Source of the DNA: Marinobacter litoralis
GTDB taxonomy: Bacteria > Pseudomonadota > Gammaproteobacteria > Pseudomonadales > Oleiphilaceae
Assembly (NCBI RefSeq): GCF_003336705.1
Contig: NZ_QMDL01000001.1
Span: 620,001 to 684,000, forward strand
Direction of reading: 5' to 3'
Length of the DNA: 64,000 nt
In this document: positions 19,109-27,235 of the stretch, piece by piece
Layout: each line of letters begins with the position of its first letter
Position numbering within the stretch: position 1 is the first letter of the stretch
Position numbers and translations under genes: made by a program
Notes under the pieces: generated by a model
What the model was told of the DNA's origin: nothing
What the model saw: the letters and a program-made list of their open reading frames with translations, nothing else
Databases searched by the model: none

Positions 19109-19882
19109 TTACGATTCTGGCTGCTCGGTTTCTTGGGCAGTTAAGGTCATTAACGAGTTAGCCCGATTATCGAAGTACATTCGAGTGCTGGTCGGGAAAT
19201 CGGTGATGATGCTGTCCACTCCCATCTCCTCCAGGCTGAGCATGTCGTGTATGCGGTTTACCGTCCACGCAGAGACGTGCATATTGCGTTTGTGAGCGGT
19301 ATCGATCATCTCCTTGCTGAGAATTCGCCAATTCGCACAAAAGTATTCGCAGCCCAGAGAGCTGGCTATTTTTAGCGGTTTGGGAAACTTCCGCTCAGCC
19401 ACCAGTCCCAGACGAATGTTCTTGTCTCGCCGGCGGATTTCACGCAGAAACCAAGGGTCTGTCGAAGTGATGGCTGCTGTTTGATACAGGTTACGCCGCT
19501 GAATGATTTCGGTCAGCCGGTTGCACAGAATGTTGAGCCGGTCCCGGTTGTCTTTCTTCACCTCGAGCTGAAGGTGCTCCAGATCTGCCAGTTGATCCAG
19601 TAAGGTTTCAAGAGCCGGAATGCCCGTAGGGTGAGGCCACGAGCTGGTGTTTCGCCGGGCATCCATCTGGCTGAGTTCTTGCGCGGTGAATTTGCTGATG
19701 CCACCTTTCTGGCCTGTGGTGCGGTCTACGGTTAAATCGTGTACCAAGACCGGTATGCCGTCTTTTGATAATGCCAAATCAAGCTCGAAGTGCCGTACAC
19801 CTTGACGGTAGGCATGAAGAAACCCGGGCAGGGTGTTTTCAGGGGCCTCACCTTTGGCCCCGCGGTGACCATAAATGATCAT
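19109..19882 (-). CDS. Glycerophosphodiester phosphodiesterase family protein
   Basis: A 257-residue GDPD-family TIM-barrel enzyme that hydrolyses deacylated phospholipids to glycerol-3-phosphate and an alcohol. The N-terminal HRGAKGEAPENT motif, the ELDLALSKDG metal site and HDLTVDRTT are present; SAWTVN near residue 210 completes the pattern. No signal peptide, so a cytoplasmic UgpQ-like role is likelier than the periplasmic GlpQ role. Its ATG overlaps the stop of the preceding DAHP-synthase-like gene (ATGA at 19879-19882), showing translational coupling. Confidence 0.9.
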   Translation of the reverse strand: MIIYGHRGAKGEAPENTLPGFLHAYRQGVRHFELDLALSKDGIPVLVHDLTVDRTTGQKGGISKFTAQELSQMDARRNTSSWPHPTGIPALETLLDQLADLEHLQLEVKKDNRDRLNILCNRLTEIIQRRNLYQTAAITSTDPWFLREIRRRDKNIRLGLVAERKFPKPLKIASSLGCEYFCANWRILSKEMIDTAHKRNMHVSAWTVNRIHDMLSLEEMGVDSIITDFPTSTRMYFDNRANSLMTLTAQETEQPES

Positions 19883-21006
19883 TCTGTAGCGTTATCCTTT
19901 AATCGTTTGTAGATAGCCTGGCGCTTCTTCCAGGTGTCATGGCATAACTGGATGTCTTCCAGATAGGCCGGTAATTCATTCATTAGAAGGGCCTGAGGGC
20001 CGTCTACCAAGGCTTTCTCGGGTTTCGGGTGGAAGTCTACCAGCACCATATTGGCGCCGGCGATAACGCCCTGAGCGGTGGCGTGCATAACATCGAGAAT
20101 GCCGTCCGGAGAATGCTGACGGGTACCAACGGAATGAGACGGGTCGACGCAGACCGGCATCCTCGTTAGTCGTTTCACTGCCGGAACGTGGGCAAAATCG
20201 ACCATGTTGCGGTGTGGCTGGCCCGCTTCGGTTTTCATACCGCGCAGACAGAAGATCACGTTGGCGTTACCTTCGCTTGCCAGATATTCCGCAGCATTCA
20301 ACGATTCATTCAGGGTGATCCCGAAGCCCCGCTTTAACAGAACCGGGTAGGTGCTTTGGCGGCCAATGGCTTTCAGAAGTTCAAAGTTCTGGGTGTTGCG
20401 GGTGCCCACTTGCAGCATAACGCCGGTGGGCCGGCCCAGTTTTTCCAGGCAGGTATCAATTTCTTCGATGTGGCTTTCATGGGTGATCTCCATCGCGACC
20501 ACTTTAATGCCATGCTTACCGGCTTTCTCGAACACCCAAGGCAAACAGCCTTTGCCGTGCCCCTGGAACGAGTACGGGTTGGTTCTGGGTTTGTAGGCGC
20601 CCATGCGCGTACATACCTGGCCATTCTCTTCCAGCGCCTTCATCATGATTTCGACGTGTTCAGGCACATCCACGGCACACAAACCGGCAAAGACATTCAA
20701 ATTGTTCTGGTTAAAGTCGACACCGTTGTAGTTGAACCCGCTTTGGCGATTATCGTCCTTATGCCGCCCCAGAATGCGGTAGTCCTCGGATATCCGGATG
20801 GCCCGCTCAACCGCCGGTAACGCCTCGATCTCGTCTTTATCCAGCGGCTTTGTGTCGCCAAGCAGATAGATTTCGGTCAGCCGCTGACTGGCACCTTGAA
20901 CCTCGTGAACCCGCAGACTCACGCCGGGCAGATTTTCCAGGTAGTGCATGGTCTGGCGGTAAGCTTCGCTATTCAGCTCAGTATTCGGGTGAAGAATGGC
21001 TAACAT
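19879..21006 (-). CDS. DAHP-synthase-like protein (class I-beta) with altered active-site motifs
   Basis: A 375-residue protein with the layout of Thermotoga-type 3-deoxy-7-phosphoheptulonate synthase: an N-terminal ferredoxin-like domain of about 85 residues and a TIM barrel. Motifs include RMGAYKPRTNPYSFQG (134-149), VLLKRGFG (222-229), VDPSHS (287-292) and HPKPEKALVDG. DAHP synthase condenses erythrose-4-phosphate with phosphoenolpyruvate to start aromatic synthesis. Here the usual GPCSVE is GLCAVD (Cys110 kept), CERG is CLRG (253-256), and the expected metal-ligand Glu before HP is Asp324. It may be a divergent DAHP synthase or a related aldolase. It lies 55 nt after transaldolase and overlaps GDPD. 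Confidence 0.75.
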   Translation of the reverse strand: MLAILHPNTELNSEAYRQTMHYLENLPGVSLRVHEVQGASQRLTEIYLLGDTKPLDKDEIEALPAVERAIRISEDYRILGRHKDDNRQSGFNYNGVDFNQNNLNVFAGLCAVDVPEHVEIMMKALEENGQVCTRMGAYKPRTNPYSFQGHGKGCLPWVFEKAGKHGIKVVAMEITHESHIEEIDTCLEKLGRPTGVMLQVGTRNTQNFELLKAIGRQSTYPVLLKRGFGITLNESLNAAEYLASEGNANVIFCLRGMKTEAGQPHRNMVDFAHVPAVKRLTRMPVCVDPSHSVGTRQHSPDGILDVMHATAQGVIAGANMVLVDFHPKPEKALVDGPQALLMNELPAYLEDIQLCHDTWKKRQAIYKRLKDNATE

Positions 21007-21061
21007 GATGAAATCCTCGATTTAACGGGCGATCACTGGCGCTACCGGCACAAGCCGTAAC

Positions 21062-22027
21062 CTACGCAGCGTTGGCCTGCTGACGTACCTGGTTTTCCAA
21101 TTCAATCTGGTCGGCTGAGAACCGGCGAATGCCATCGGCCAGCTTCTCGGTAGCCATGGCGTCTTCGTTGGATTCCCATCGGAACAGTTTTTCGTCAACC
21201 GGACCGATAACATCACTGCTCGCGGCGGTTTCGGCTTTGAGCTTTTGGGTTAACGGCCCGTTGTCATCCTGGAGCTGCTGCAACAGAGCGGGGCTAATGG
21301 TCAGGCGGTCGCAGCCGGCCAGCATTTCAATTTCCCCGGTATTTCGGAAACTCGCCCCCATCACTACCGTGTTGAAGCCGTGGGCTTTGTAGTAATTGTA
21401 GATCCGGGTAACGGATTGTACGCCGGGATCTTCTTCGGACGGGTAGCTATCGCGGCCAGAATTGGCTAAATGCCAGTCCAGAATTCGGCCGACAAAGGGT
21501 GAAATGAGATGGGCCCCGGCTTGAGCGCAGGCAACGGCCTGCACGAATGAGAACAGCAGTGTCAGGTTGCAGCGAATGCCTTCTTTTTCAAGCTGCTCGG
21601 CGGCCAGAATGCCTTCCCAGGTTGAGGCGATTTTGATCAGAACCCGACTGGTATCGACCCCTTGCTGATCGTAAAGTTCGATGATTCGGCGTGCACGCTT
21701 TAGCGTCGCAGCGGTATCGAACGACAGGCGGGCATCAACTTCAGTGGATACCACGCCCGGGATAAGCTCCAGAATTTCTTTGCCTGCCAGTACCGCCAGC
21801 ATGTCGGTTGCCAGTGTCAATTGATCGGCCGAAGAGCCGCCTTGACGGGTGGCCATCATAATGGCGTTGTCCAGCATGGGGCGATAAGCATCCGACGCCG
21901 CTGCCTTTAGAAGCAGGGACGGGTTGGTGGTTGCATCTTGTGGCCGCCACTGGGCAATGGCGTCGAGGTCGCCGGTGTCGGCAACCACCGTTGTCATGGT
22001 TTTCAATTGGTCTAGCTTGTTCGTCAT
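21062..22027 (-). CDS. tal: Transaldolase
   Basis: A 321-residue TalB-type transaldolase, which moves a dihydroxyacetone unit between sugar phosphates in the pentose phosphate pathway. The N-terminus [20 protein letters not shown] is very close to E. coli TalB; the [10 protein letters not shown] motif and the Schiff-base Lys in [11 protein letters not shown] are present. I prefer ATG 22027 from that homology; ATG 22045 would add six residues, and neither has a good ribosome-binding site. It is in line with dusA upstream and the DAHP-synthase-like gene downstream. Confidence 0.95.
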   Translation of the reverse strand: MTNKLDQLKTMTTVVADTGDLDAIAQWRPQDATTNPSLLLKAAASDAYRPMLDNAIMMATRQGGSSADQLTLATDMLAVLAGKEILELIPGVVSTEVDARLSFDTAATLKRARRIIELYDQQGVDTSRVLIKIASTWEGILAAEQLEKEGIRCNLTLLFSFVQAVACAQAGAHLISPFVGRILDWHLANSGRDSYPSEEDPGVQSVTRIYNYYKAHGFNTVVMGASFRNTGEIEMLAGCDRLTISPALLQQLQDDNGPLTQKLKAETAASSDVIGPVDEKLFRWESNEDAMATEKLADGIRRFSADQIELENQVRQQANAA

Positions 22028-22144
22028 TCGTGCTGTCGTCCGCATTGATAGTTGTTATTGAAGTGTTCGGCTCCGGAACACTTTAGTAACCTCTACAATA
22101 ACGGCAGCTTACAACAGGAACAAGACAACTAAAGGCTGTGACCG

Positions 22145-23167
22145 TTAGTTTTCCAAAACCGCTTCTGGCTCTCGCACTTTCGCAAGTGCTTGTTCCACTA
22201 CTTCCAGCCCCGAGCCCGGCTTGTTGGCATTTTCACTTAAGTGACGCCGGAATTGCCGGCCGCCCGGCATGCCCAAAAACAGGCCCATTATGTGGCGGGT
22301 AATGTGGGTGAGGTAAACGCCGCGGTCCAGTTCTTTCTGAATGAACGGGAACATCGCACGCAGGGCATCGTGGCGGCTGGTGACTGGGGCTTCTTCGCCG
22401 AAAAACTCGGGGTCTACTTCAGTTAGCAGCCAAGGGTTATGGTATGCCTCCCGGCCCAGCATGACGCCGTCGGTATGGCGAAGATGGTCGTGGCATTCTT
22501 CGATGGTTTTGATGCCACCGTTGATGATGATCTCGAGTTCCGGATAGGTCTGCTTTAAACGGTACACCCAATCGTACTTCAGCGGGGGAATGTCGCGGTT
22601 CTCTTTCGGGCTGAGCCCTTCGAGAATGGCAATGCGGGCGTGGGCAATGAACGTGTTGCAACCGGCGGCTGACACCTTCTCGATAAACTCGCACAACTCT
22701 TCCCAGGATTCACGGCCATTGATGCCAATCCGGTGTTTAACGGTCACCGGTAGGTTGGTAGCTGCTTTCATCGCCGCCACACCTTCGGCGACCTTATCCG
22801 GGTGCCCCATCAGGCACGCGCCGATCATGTTGTTTTGAACCCTGTCGCTCGGGCAGCCCACGTTCAGATTTACCTCACTGAAGCCGTACTCCTCAGCAAG
22901 CGTTGCACATTTCGCTAACTCATCCGGATTGCTGCCGCCCAGCTGCAACGCTAGCGGGTATTCAGCCGGGTCGTGGCGAAGAAAGCGCTGAGTGTCTCCG
23001 TGAATCAACGCGCCTGTGGTCACCATTTCGGTATACAGAAGTGCGCGGCGACTGAGAATACGCGCCAAATAGCGAAAGTGAGGCGTGGTCCAATCCATCA
23101 TCGGGGCAATGGAAAAGCGCCGGGATGGCTCTGGCCCAGTGTTTTTGGGAGGTGTTTGATCGATCAT
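22145..23167 (-). CDS. dusA: tRNA-dihydrouridine(20/20a) synthase DusA
   Basis: A 340-residue FMN-dependent enzyme that reduces uridines 20 and 20a in the tRNA D-loop. The N-terminal motif SIAPMMDWTTPHFRYLAR, the catalytic Cys in NLNVGCPSDRVQ, the HARIAILEGLSPKENR segment and INGGIKT flavin motif identify the DusA subgroup. ATG 23167 is preferred; an in-frame ATG at 23200 would add 11 residues. About 117 nt separate it from tal, so cotranscription is likely but not proven. Confidence 0.93.
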   Translation of the reverse strand: MIDQTPPKNTGPEPSRRFSIAPMMDWTTPHFRYLARILSRRALLYTEMVTTGALIHGDTQRFLRHDPAEYPLALQLGGSNPDELAKCATLAEEYGFSEVNLNVGCPSDRVQNNMIGACLMGHPDKVAEGVAAMKAATNLPVTVKHRIGINGRESWEELCEFIEKVSAAGCNTFIAHARIAILEGLSPKENRDIPPLKYDWVYRLKQTYPELEIIINGGIKTIEECHDHLRHTDGVMLGREAYHNPWLLTEVDPEFFGEEAPVTSRHDALRAMFPFIQKELDRGVYLTHITRHIMGLFLGMPGGRQFRRHLSENANKPGSGLEVVEQALAKVREPEAVLEN

Positions 23168-23265
23168 TAAATGCTCAGGGTTGCCCGTTTGAGATGACAA
23201 TTCTATCAGGAAATCGGCCCGATTGATTGAGGGGATGCCCTTAGTCGCAGTGCCTGTGAGAACGA

Positions 23266-23305
23266 TTCAATTTTATTGAACAGTACGGTCAAAACGTTCC
23301 GTTTT
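23266..23305. promoter_or_regulatory. Two adjacent 15-nt palindromes upstream of pirin
   Basis: TTCAAT-TTT-ATTGAA (23266-23280) and AAAACG-TTC-CGTTTT (23291-23305) are each perfect 6+6 inverted repeats with 3-nt centres, 25 nt apart centre to centre. The first has the T-N11-A form used by LysR-type regulators. They lie 75-115 nt before the pirin start. No regulator gene is adjacent, so the controlling protein would be encoded elsewhere. Confidence 0.5.
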
Positions 23306-23379
23306 CATTGTTCATGCCCCGTGACTATGGTGAATCCATCGAACAGCGCAGTTGAATCGAATCAAGAGGAGGTCCTGCA

Positions 23380-24078
23380 ATGATTGAACTTAGACCCCAT
23401 AAAGAACTGGGCGGAGCGCATCACGGTTGGCTCGACACTCGTCACCATTTTTCATTTGCCGAGTACTACGACCCGAACCGGATGAACTGGGGAAACCTGC
23501 GAGTGTGGAATGACGACACCATCGCACCCCATTCGGGCTTTCCGCGCCATCCGCACCGCGACATGGAAATTATCACCTATGTTCGCAAAGGTGCCATTAC
23601 GCACCAGGATAGCCTTGGCAATCGTGGCCGCACTGAAGCGGGCGATGTGCAGGTGATGAGTGCGGGCACCGGTATAGCGCATAGCGAGATGAACGAAGAA
23701 GACGAGACTACACAGATCTTCCAGATCTGGATCATGCCAAACGAAACCGGATTGCCACCCGCATGGGGCGCAAAACCGTTTCCAAAGGGTGATCGAAGCG
23801 GCTCGTTCGTCACGCTGGCCAGCGGTTTGCCGGAAGATAAAGATGCTCTTCCGATTCGTACAGATGCTCGTATGGTTGCAGCTACACTGGAAGCGGGCCA
23901 GAGCACTGAGTACCGAATTGCTTCTGGTCGAAAGGTCTACCTTGTACCGGCTACAGGCCAGATCAAGGTAAACGGTGTTGTAGCCAATGCCGGTGATGGC
24001 GTGGCGATTCGCGATGAAGAGGTATTGACCGTCAGCGCGAACGAAGACAGTGAAATCGTGTTGGTAGATGTGGCGTAA
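23380..24078 (+). CDS. Pirin family protein (YhhW-like bicupin)
   Basis: A 232-residue pirin. The N-terminal cupin holds the metal-binding pattern HPHRDMEIITYV, then HQDSLGN and AGTGIAHSEMNE, giving the three His and one Glu ligands of quercetinase-type pirins. The C-terminal cupin lacks them, as is usual. Some relatives cleave quercetin; others are redox-sensing regulators. AGGAGG precedes ATG 23380. It is followed by wrbA, a quinone reductase, a pairing often seen under aromatic or quinone stress control. Confidence 0.92.
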   Translation: MIELRPHKELGGAHHGWLDTRHHFSFAEYYDPNRMNWGNLRVWNDDTIAPHSGFPRHPHRDMEIITYVRKGAITHQDSLGNRGRTEAGDVQVMSAGTGIAHSEMNEEDETTQIFQIWIMPNETGLPPAWGAKPFPKGDRSGSFVTLASGLPEDKDALPIRTDARMVAATLEAGQSTEYRIASGRKVYLVPATGQIKVNGVVANAGDGVAIRDEEVLTVSANEDSEIVLVDVA

Positions 24079-24126
24079 GCAAGGCGACTTGCTTTCACTT
24101 GGGGAGAGACTCTCTCCCCGGTTTTA
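24077..24126 (+). terminator. Two tandem hairpins after pirin, second terminator-like
   Basis: AAGCAAG-GCGA-CTTGCTT (24077-24094) is a perfect 7-bp stem with a GNRA-type loop starting in the pirin stop codon. A second stem, GGGGAGAG with CTCTCCCC (24101-24119), is followed by GGTTTT. The weak T-run may allow partial read-through to wrbA, 50 nt further on. Confidence 0.6.
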
Positions 24127-24171
24127 AATTTGCTCTGAAGTTGTATAACGAGACGAAAAAGGGGAATTGAG

Positions 24172-24771
24172 ATGACAAAGGTTCTGGTTCTTTATTATTC
24201 CATGTACGGCCATATGGAAACCATGGCTCACGCAGTCGCTGAAGGCGCTCGTGCTGTTTCCGGTGTGGAAGTGACGGTAAAGCGTGTACCTGAAACCATG
24301 AATGCCGATGCGTTCGCCGCTGCCGGTGGCAAGGTAGATCAGCAAGCCCCTGAAGCCACGCCGGCAGAATTGGCCGAATACGACGCGATCATCGTGGGTA
24401 CACCGACGCGTTTCGGTAACATGGCTGGCCAAGTGCGCACGTTTTTTGACCAGACGGGAGGCCTGTGGGCGAAAGGCGCCTTGGCGGGCAAAGTGGCGAG
24501 TGTCTTTACTTCTACCGGCACCGGTGGCGGGCAGGAAATGACGATCACATCTACCTGGACCACCTTGGCGCACCACGGCATGGTTATCGTACCGATTGGC
24601 TATACTTCCCCGGCGCTATTTGATATTTCGAATGTAAGCGGCGGAACCCCATACGGTGCAGCGACCATCGCAGGCGGCGATGGATCACGCCAGCCGGATG
24701 AGCGCGAGCTGGGTATTGCCCGTCATCAGGGTGAGCACGTTGCTCAGATTGCCGCCAAGCTGAAAGGTTAA
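24172..24771 (+). CDS. wrbA: NAD(P)H:quinone oxidoreductase WrbA
   Basis: A 199-residue flavodoxin-like FMN enzyme that reduces quinones by two electrons, avoiding semiquinone radicals. The FMN phosphate loop [14 protein letters not shown], the [14 protein letters not shown] segment and the [11 protein letters not shown] loop are diagnostic for WrbA. AAAAAGGGG lies 7 nt upstream of the ATG. It probably shares control with pirin. Confidence 0.96.
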   Translation: MTKVLVLYYSMYGHMETMAHAVAEGARAVSGVEVTVKRVPETMNADAFAAAGGKVDQQAPEATPAELAEYDAIIVGTPTRFGNMAGQVRTFFDQTGGLWAKGALAGKVASVFTSTGTGGGQEMTITSTWTTLAHHGMVIVPIGYTSPALFDISNVSGGTPYGAATIAGGDGSRQPDERELGIARHQGEHVAQIAAKLKG

Positions 24772-24814
24772 AGCTCTTTCGAAGATTGCCTTGGCGAAAC
24801 GCGAAGGAAGGTGT

Positions 24815-24850
24815 CCGGTTAACTGCCTCACACTGTGCGCAGTTAACCGG
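24815..24850. repeat. Perfect 12-bp inverted repeat after wrbA
   Basis: CCGGTTAACTGC (24815-24826) and GCAGTTAACCGG (24839-24850) are exact reverse complements; the 12-nt loop contains a further CAC/GTG pairing. There is no adjacent T-tract. The gap 24772-25051 holds nothing else I can recognise apart from AT-rich sequence leading to the next gene. Confidence 0.6.
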
Positions 24851-25051
24851 CACGTCTTGCTGGTTATATATCTGCAACTGATCTATATCTTTTAAAAGAA
24901 GGAGAGCCCACGCCGCGCCTTATGTTTTGAAACGCTTGAACTATGATGTACTTAGACCTTTCGCGATCTTGGGTAGACTGCTCATTGGCTGCTAATCTTC
25001 TAAGATCAACGGTAACTTAAAGTAATCATGCTTCTCATTTAAGGCATAAGA

Positions 25052-27235
25052 ATGAATCGCATCCTGGCCGAATTGGCGGATCAGCAAAAAATTCAGGACA
25101 TGATCGCCAGTCATGAACCTTTCATGGCTATTCTGGCGGAGGTGACAAAAATGGTAGCGCGGGAAATGCCAAGCGCTATTGTCACTTTTATGTTGTTCGA
25201 TCCAACCGATGAAACGCTCAGTCTGGTTGCAGGCGATGGTCTTTCCGAGACCTATCGCGAGGCCATGCAACGCGTGAAAATTGGCCCACAGGTAGCGTCA
25301 TGTGGAAGAGCAGCCGCCACACGTAAAATTGTGATAACCCGTGATATCTCCGATGACCCGAATTGGGCCGACTATCGGGGAATTGCTTTAGCAGAGAATT
25401 TGAGAGCCTGTTGGTCTATCCCCGTTACGATGACCAACGATACACTTTTAGGCACCTTTTCGACTTACCACCCAACACCTGGAATTCCGACCGATGATCA
25501 ACTGGTGTTGATCATGAGGGCCGCAGGGCTGTTAGCGTTTGCTTTAGCACGACAGCAAGATCAGCGCGCTCTTCGTATTCAATCACAGCGTTACCAGTCT
25601 CTGTTCAATTATCACCCGGATGCTGTTTTCGAACTCGACTTGCAGGGTCGTTTTGTGGCGGCTAACCGCGGCTCCGAAAATATCGCCGGCTTTGCGCAAG
25701 AAAATATTCTTGGTTTGCACTTTAATGAGTTCCTTAAAAGTGAACACCATGACATCGCGCAACAAGCTTTTGAGCAGGCGCTCAAAGGTACCCCTCAAAA
25801 TTACGAAGTTGTCGCCTATAACATTAATGGCGACGAGTATTTGATCGACGTGACCAACCTGCCGATTATCGTAGATGACGAAGTTGTAGGGGTTTACGGG
25901 ATCGCCAAAGACATTACCAGCCAACGGGAAAGCGAACTGAAGTTACACTTTCAGCGTAGCCACGACCTGCTCACGGGGCTGTCCAATCGCGTGGGTTTTG
26001 AATCCAGGCTTGCCGAGGATCTTCCACTGGCGAAGGGGCATGTGGCGGTTTTGCTCATCAATCTCGATGGCTTTGCCTCCATCAATGATGGCTTGGGTCA
26101 CGCAGTTGGGGACCGTTTGCTGCAGGCTGTGGCCAAGAGATTGGTGGACGGTTTGGAACCCGGAGATTTTCTTGCCCGATTTGCCGGTGACGAGTTCGGA
26201 GTGTTGTTGACAGAACGAAACCGTGTAGAGCAAGCGCTGCCAGTGGTAGAAGGGCTGTTAAGTTTGTTGGCGAAGCCGTTTGTCATTGATGAACATGTGG
26301 TGCATGTCAGTGCCAGCATTGGAGTAGCGCTTGGGCGGGCCTCATCCAAAAACGCCTGCGGCCTTATTCAGCATGCGCATTTAGCCGTGCGAGAAGCCAA
26401 ATCGCAGGGGCGTAACACCTGGGAGTGGTACGTCGGTGATGTGGATTCAACAGTTCGCGAACATATTGAACTGAGGCGAGAGCTGCTTGAGGCGGTAGAG
26501 CAGAACCAGCTGGTGCTTTTCTACCAGCCGCTGGTGGATGCAGTGACCAGCGAAATGACATCGTTGGAAGCGCTTGTGCGATGGAGGCATCCCGAACGTG
26601 GCATGGTGCCGCCAGGGGATTTCATTCCTCTAGCAGAGCGCACAGGGCAAATCATTGATCTGGACCGCTGGGTGCTGCGGACGGCGTGCCACGACTTGGG
26701 GCGCATCAACGCGGGCCGCGAAGAGCCGCTCTCGGTAGCGGTAAATATCTCCCCTGTGCATTTCCGTCGCAACGGATTCTTTGATGAAGTAAAACAAGCT
26801 CTTGATGAAAGCGGGTTGAGCCCGGAGAAGCTGGAACTGGAAGTTACCGAAGGTTTGATGATGGCTGGTTCCGAGAAAGCGATTGAGCTGCTCCAGAACA
26901 TTCGGAATCTTGGTGTCAGGGTGGCTATAGACGATTTCGGAACCGGTTTTTCAAGCTTGAGCTATTTGCGGCAGTTGCCAATCAATAAAGTAAAAATAGA
27001 CCGGAGCTTCATTCATGATATCGATACCGGCCGGGAAAACGCCGCGATTGTAGAAGGTATCATCACCATGGCCCATCATCTTGGATTGGAAGTGGTGGCT
27101 GAAGGTATTGAAACGGACTCACAGCGCAGTGACCTGGTAAAGCGTCGTTGCGACATACTGCAAGGTTTTTATTTCTCCCGGCCGGTGCCTCTGGAAGAGC
27201 TTCTTAAGCTGCCTCAACAACTACCGGAAGCGTAA
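25052..27235 (+). CDS. GAF-PAS-GGDEF-EAL c-di-GMP signalling protein
   Basis: A 727-residue protein without a membrane segment. Order: GAF (about 20-170), PAS (about 180-295), GGDEF (about 305-460) and EAL (about 470-720). The diguanylate cyclase signature is AGDEF (378-382) instead of GGDEF, a form active in some proteins and inactive in others. The phosphodiesterase domain looks intact: EALVRW (506-511), the EVTEG segment and DDFGTGFSSLSYL. So it likely degrades c-di-GMP in response to a GAF/PAS signal, possibly with GTP-regulated activity. Start ATG 25052 has AAGG upstream. The ydbH-like gene begins directly after its stop codon. Confidence 0.93.
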   Translation: MNRILAELADQQKIQDMIASHEPFMAILAEVTKMVAREMPSAIVTFMLFDPTDETLSLVAGDGLSETYREAMQRVKIGPQVASCGRAAATRKIVITRDISDDPNWADYRGIALAENLRACWSIPVTMTNDTLLGTFSTYHPTPGIPTDDQLVLIMRAAGLLAFALARQQDQRALRIQSQRYQSLFNYHPDAVFELDLQGRFVAANRGSENIAGFAQENILGLHFNEFLKSEHHDIAQQAFEQALKGTPQNYEVVAYNINGDEYLIDVTNLPIIVDDEVVGVYGIAKDITSQRESELKLHFQRSHDLLTGLSNRVGFESRLAEDLPLAKGHVAVLLINLDGFASINDGLGHAVGDRLLQAVAKRLVDGLEPGDFLARFAGDEFGVLLTERNRVEQALPVVEGLLSLLAKPFVIDEHVVHVSASIGVALGRASSKNACGLIQHAHLAVREAKSQGRNTWEWYVGDVDSTVREHIELRRELLEAVEQNQLVLFYQPLVDAVTSEMTSLEALVRWRHPERGMVPPGDFIPLAERTGQIIDLDRWVLRTACHDLGRINAGREEPLSVAVNISPVHFRRNGFFDEVKQALDESGLSPEKLELEVTEGLMMAGSEKAIELLQNIRNLGVRVAIDDFGTGFSSLSYLRQLPINKVKIDRSFIHDIDTGRENAAIVEGIITMAHHLGLEVVAEGIETDSQRSDLVKRRCDILQGFYFSRPVPLEELLKLPQQLPEA

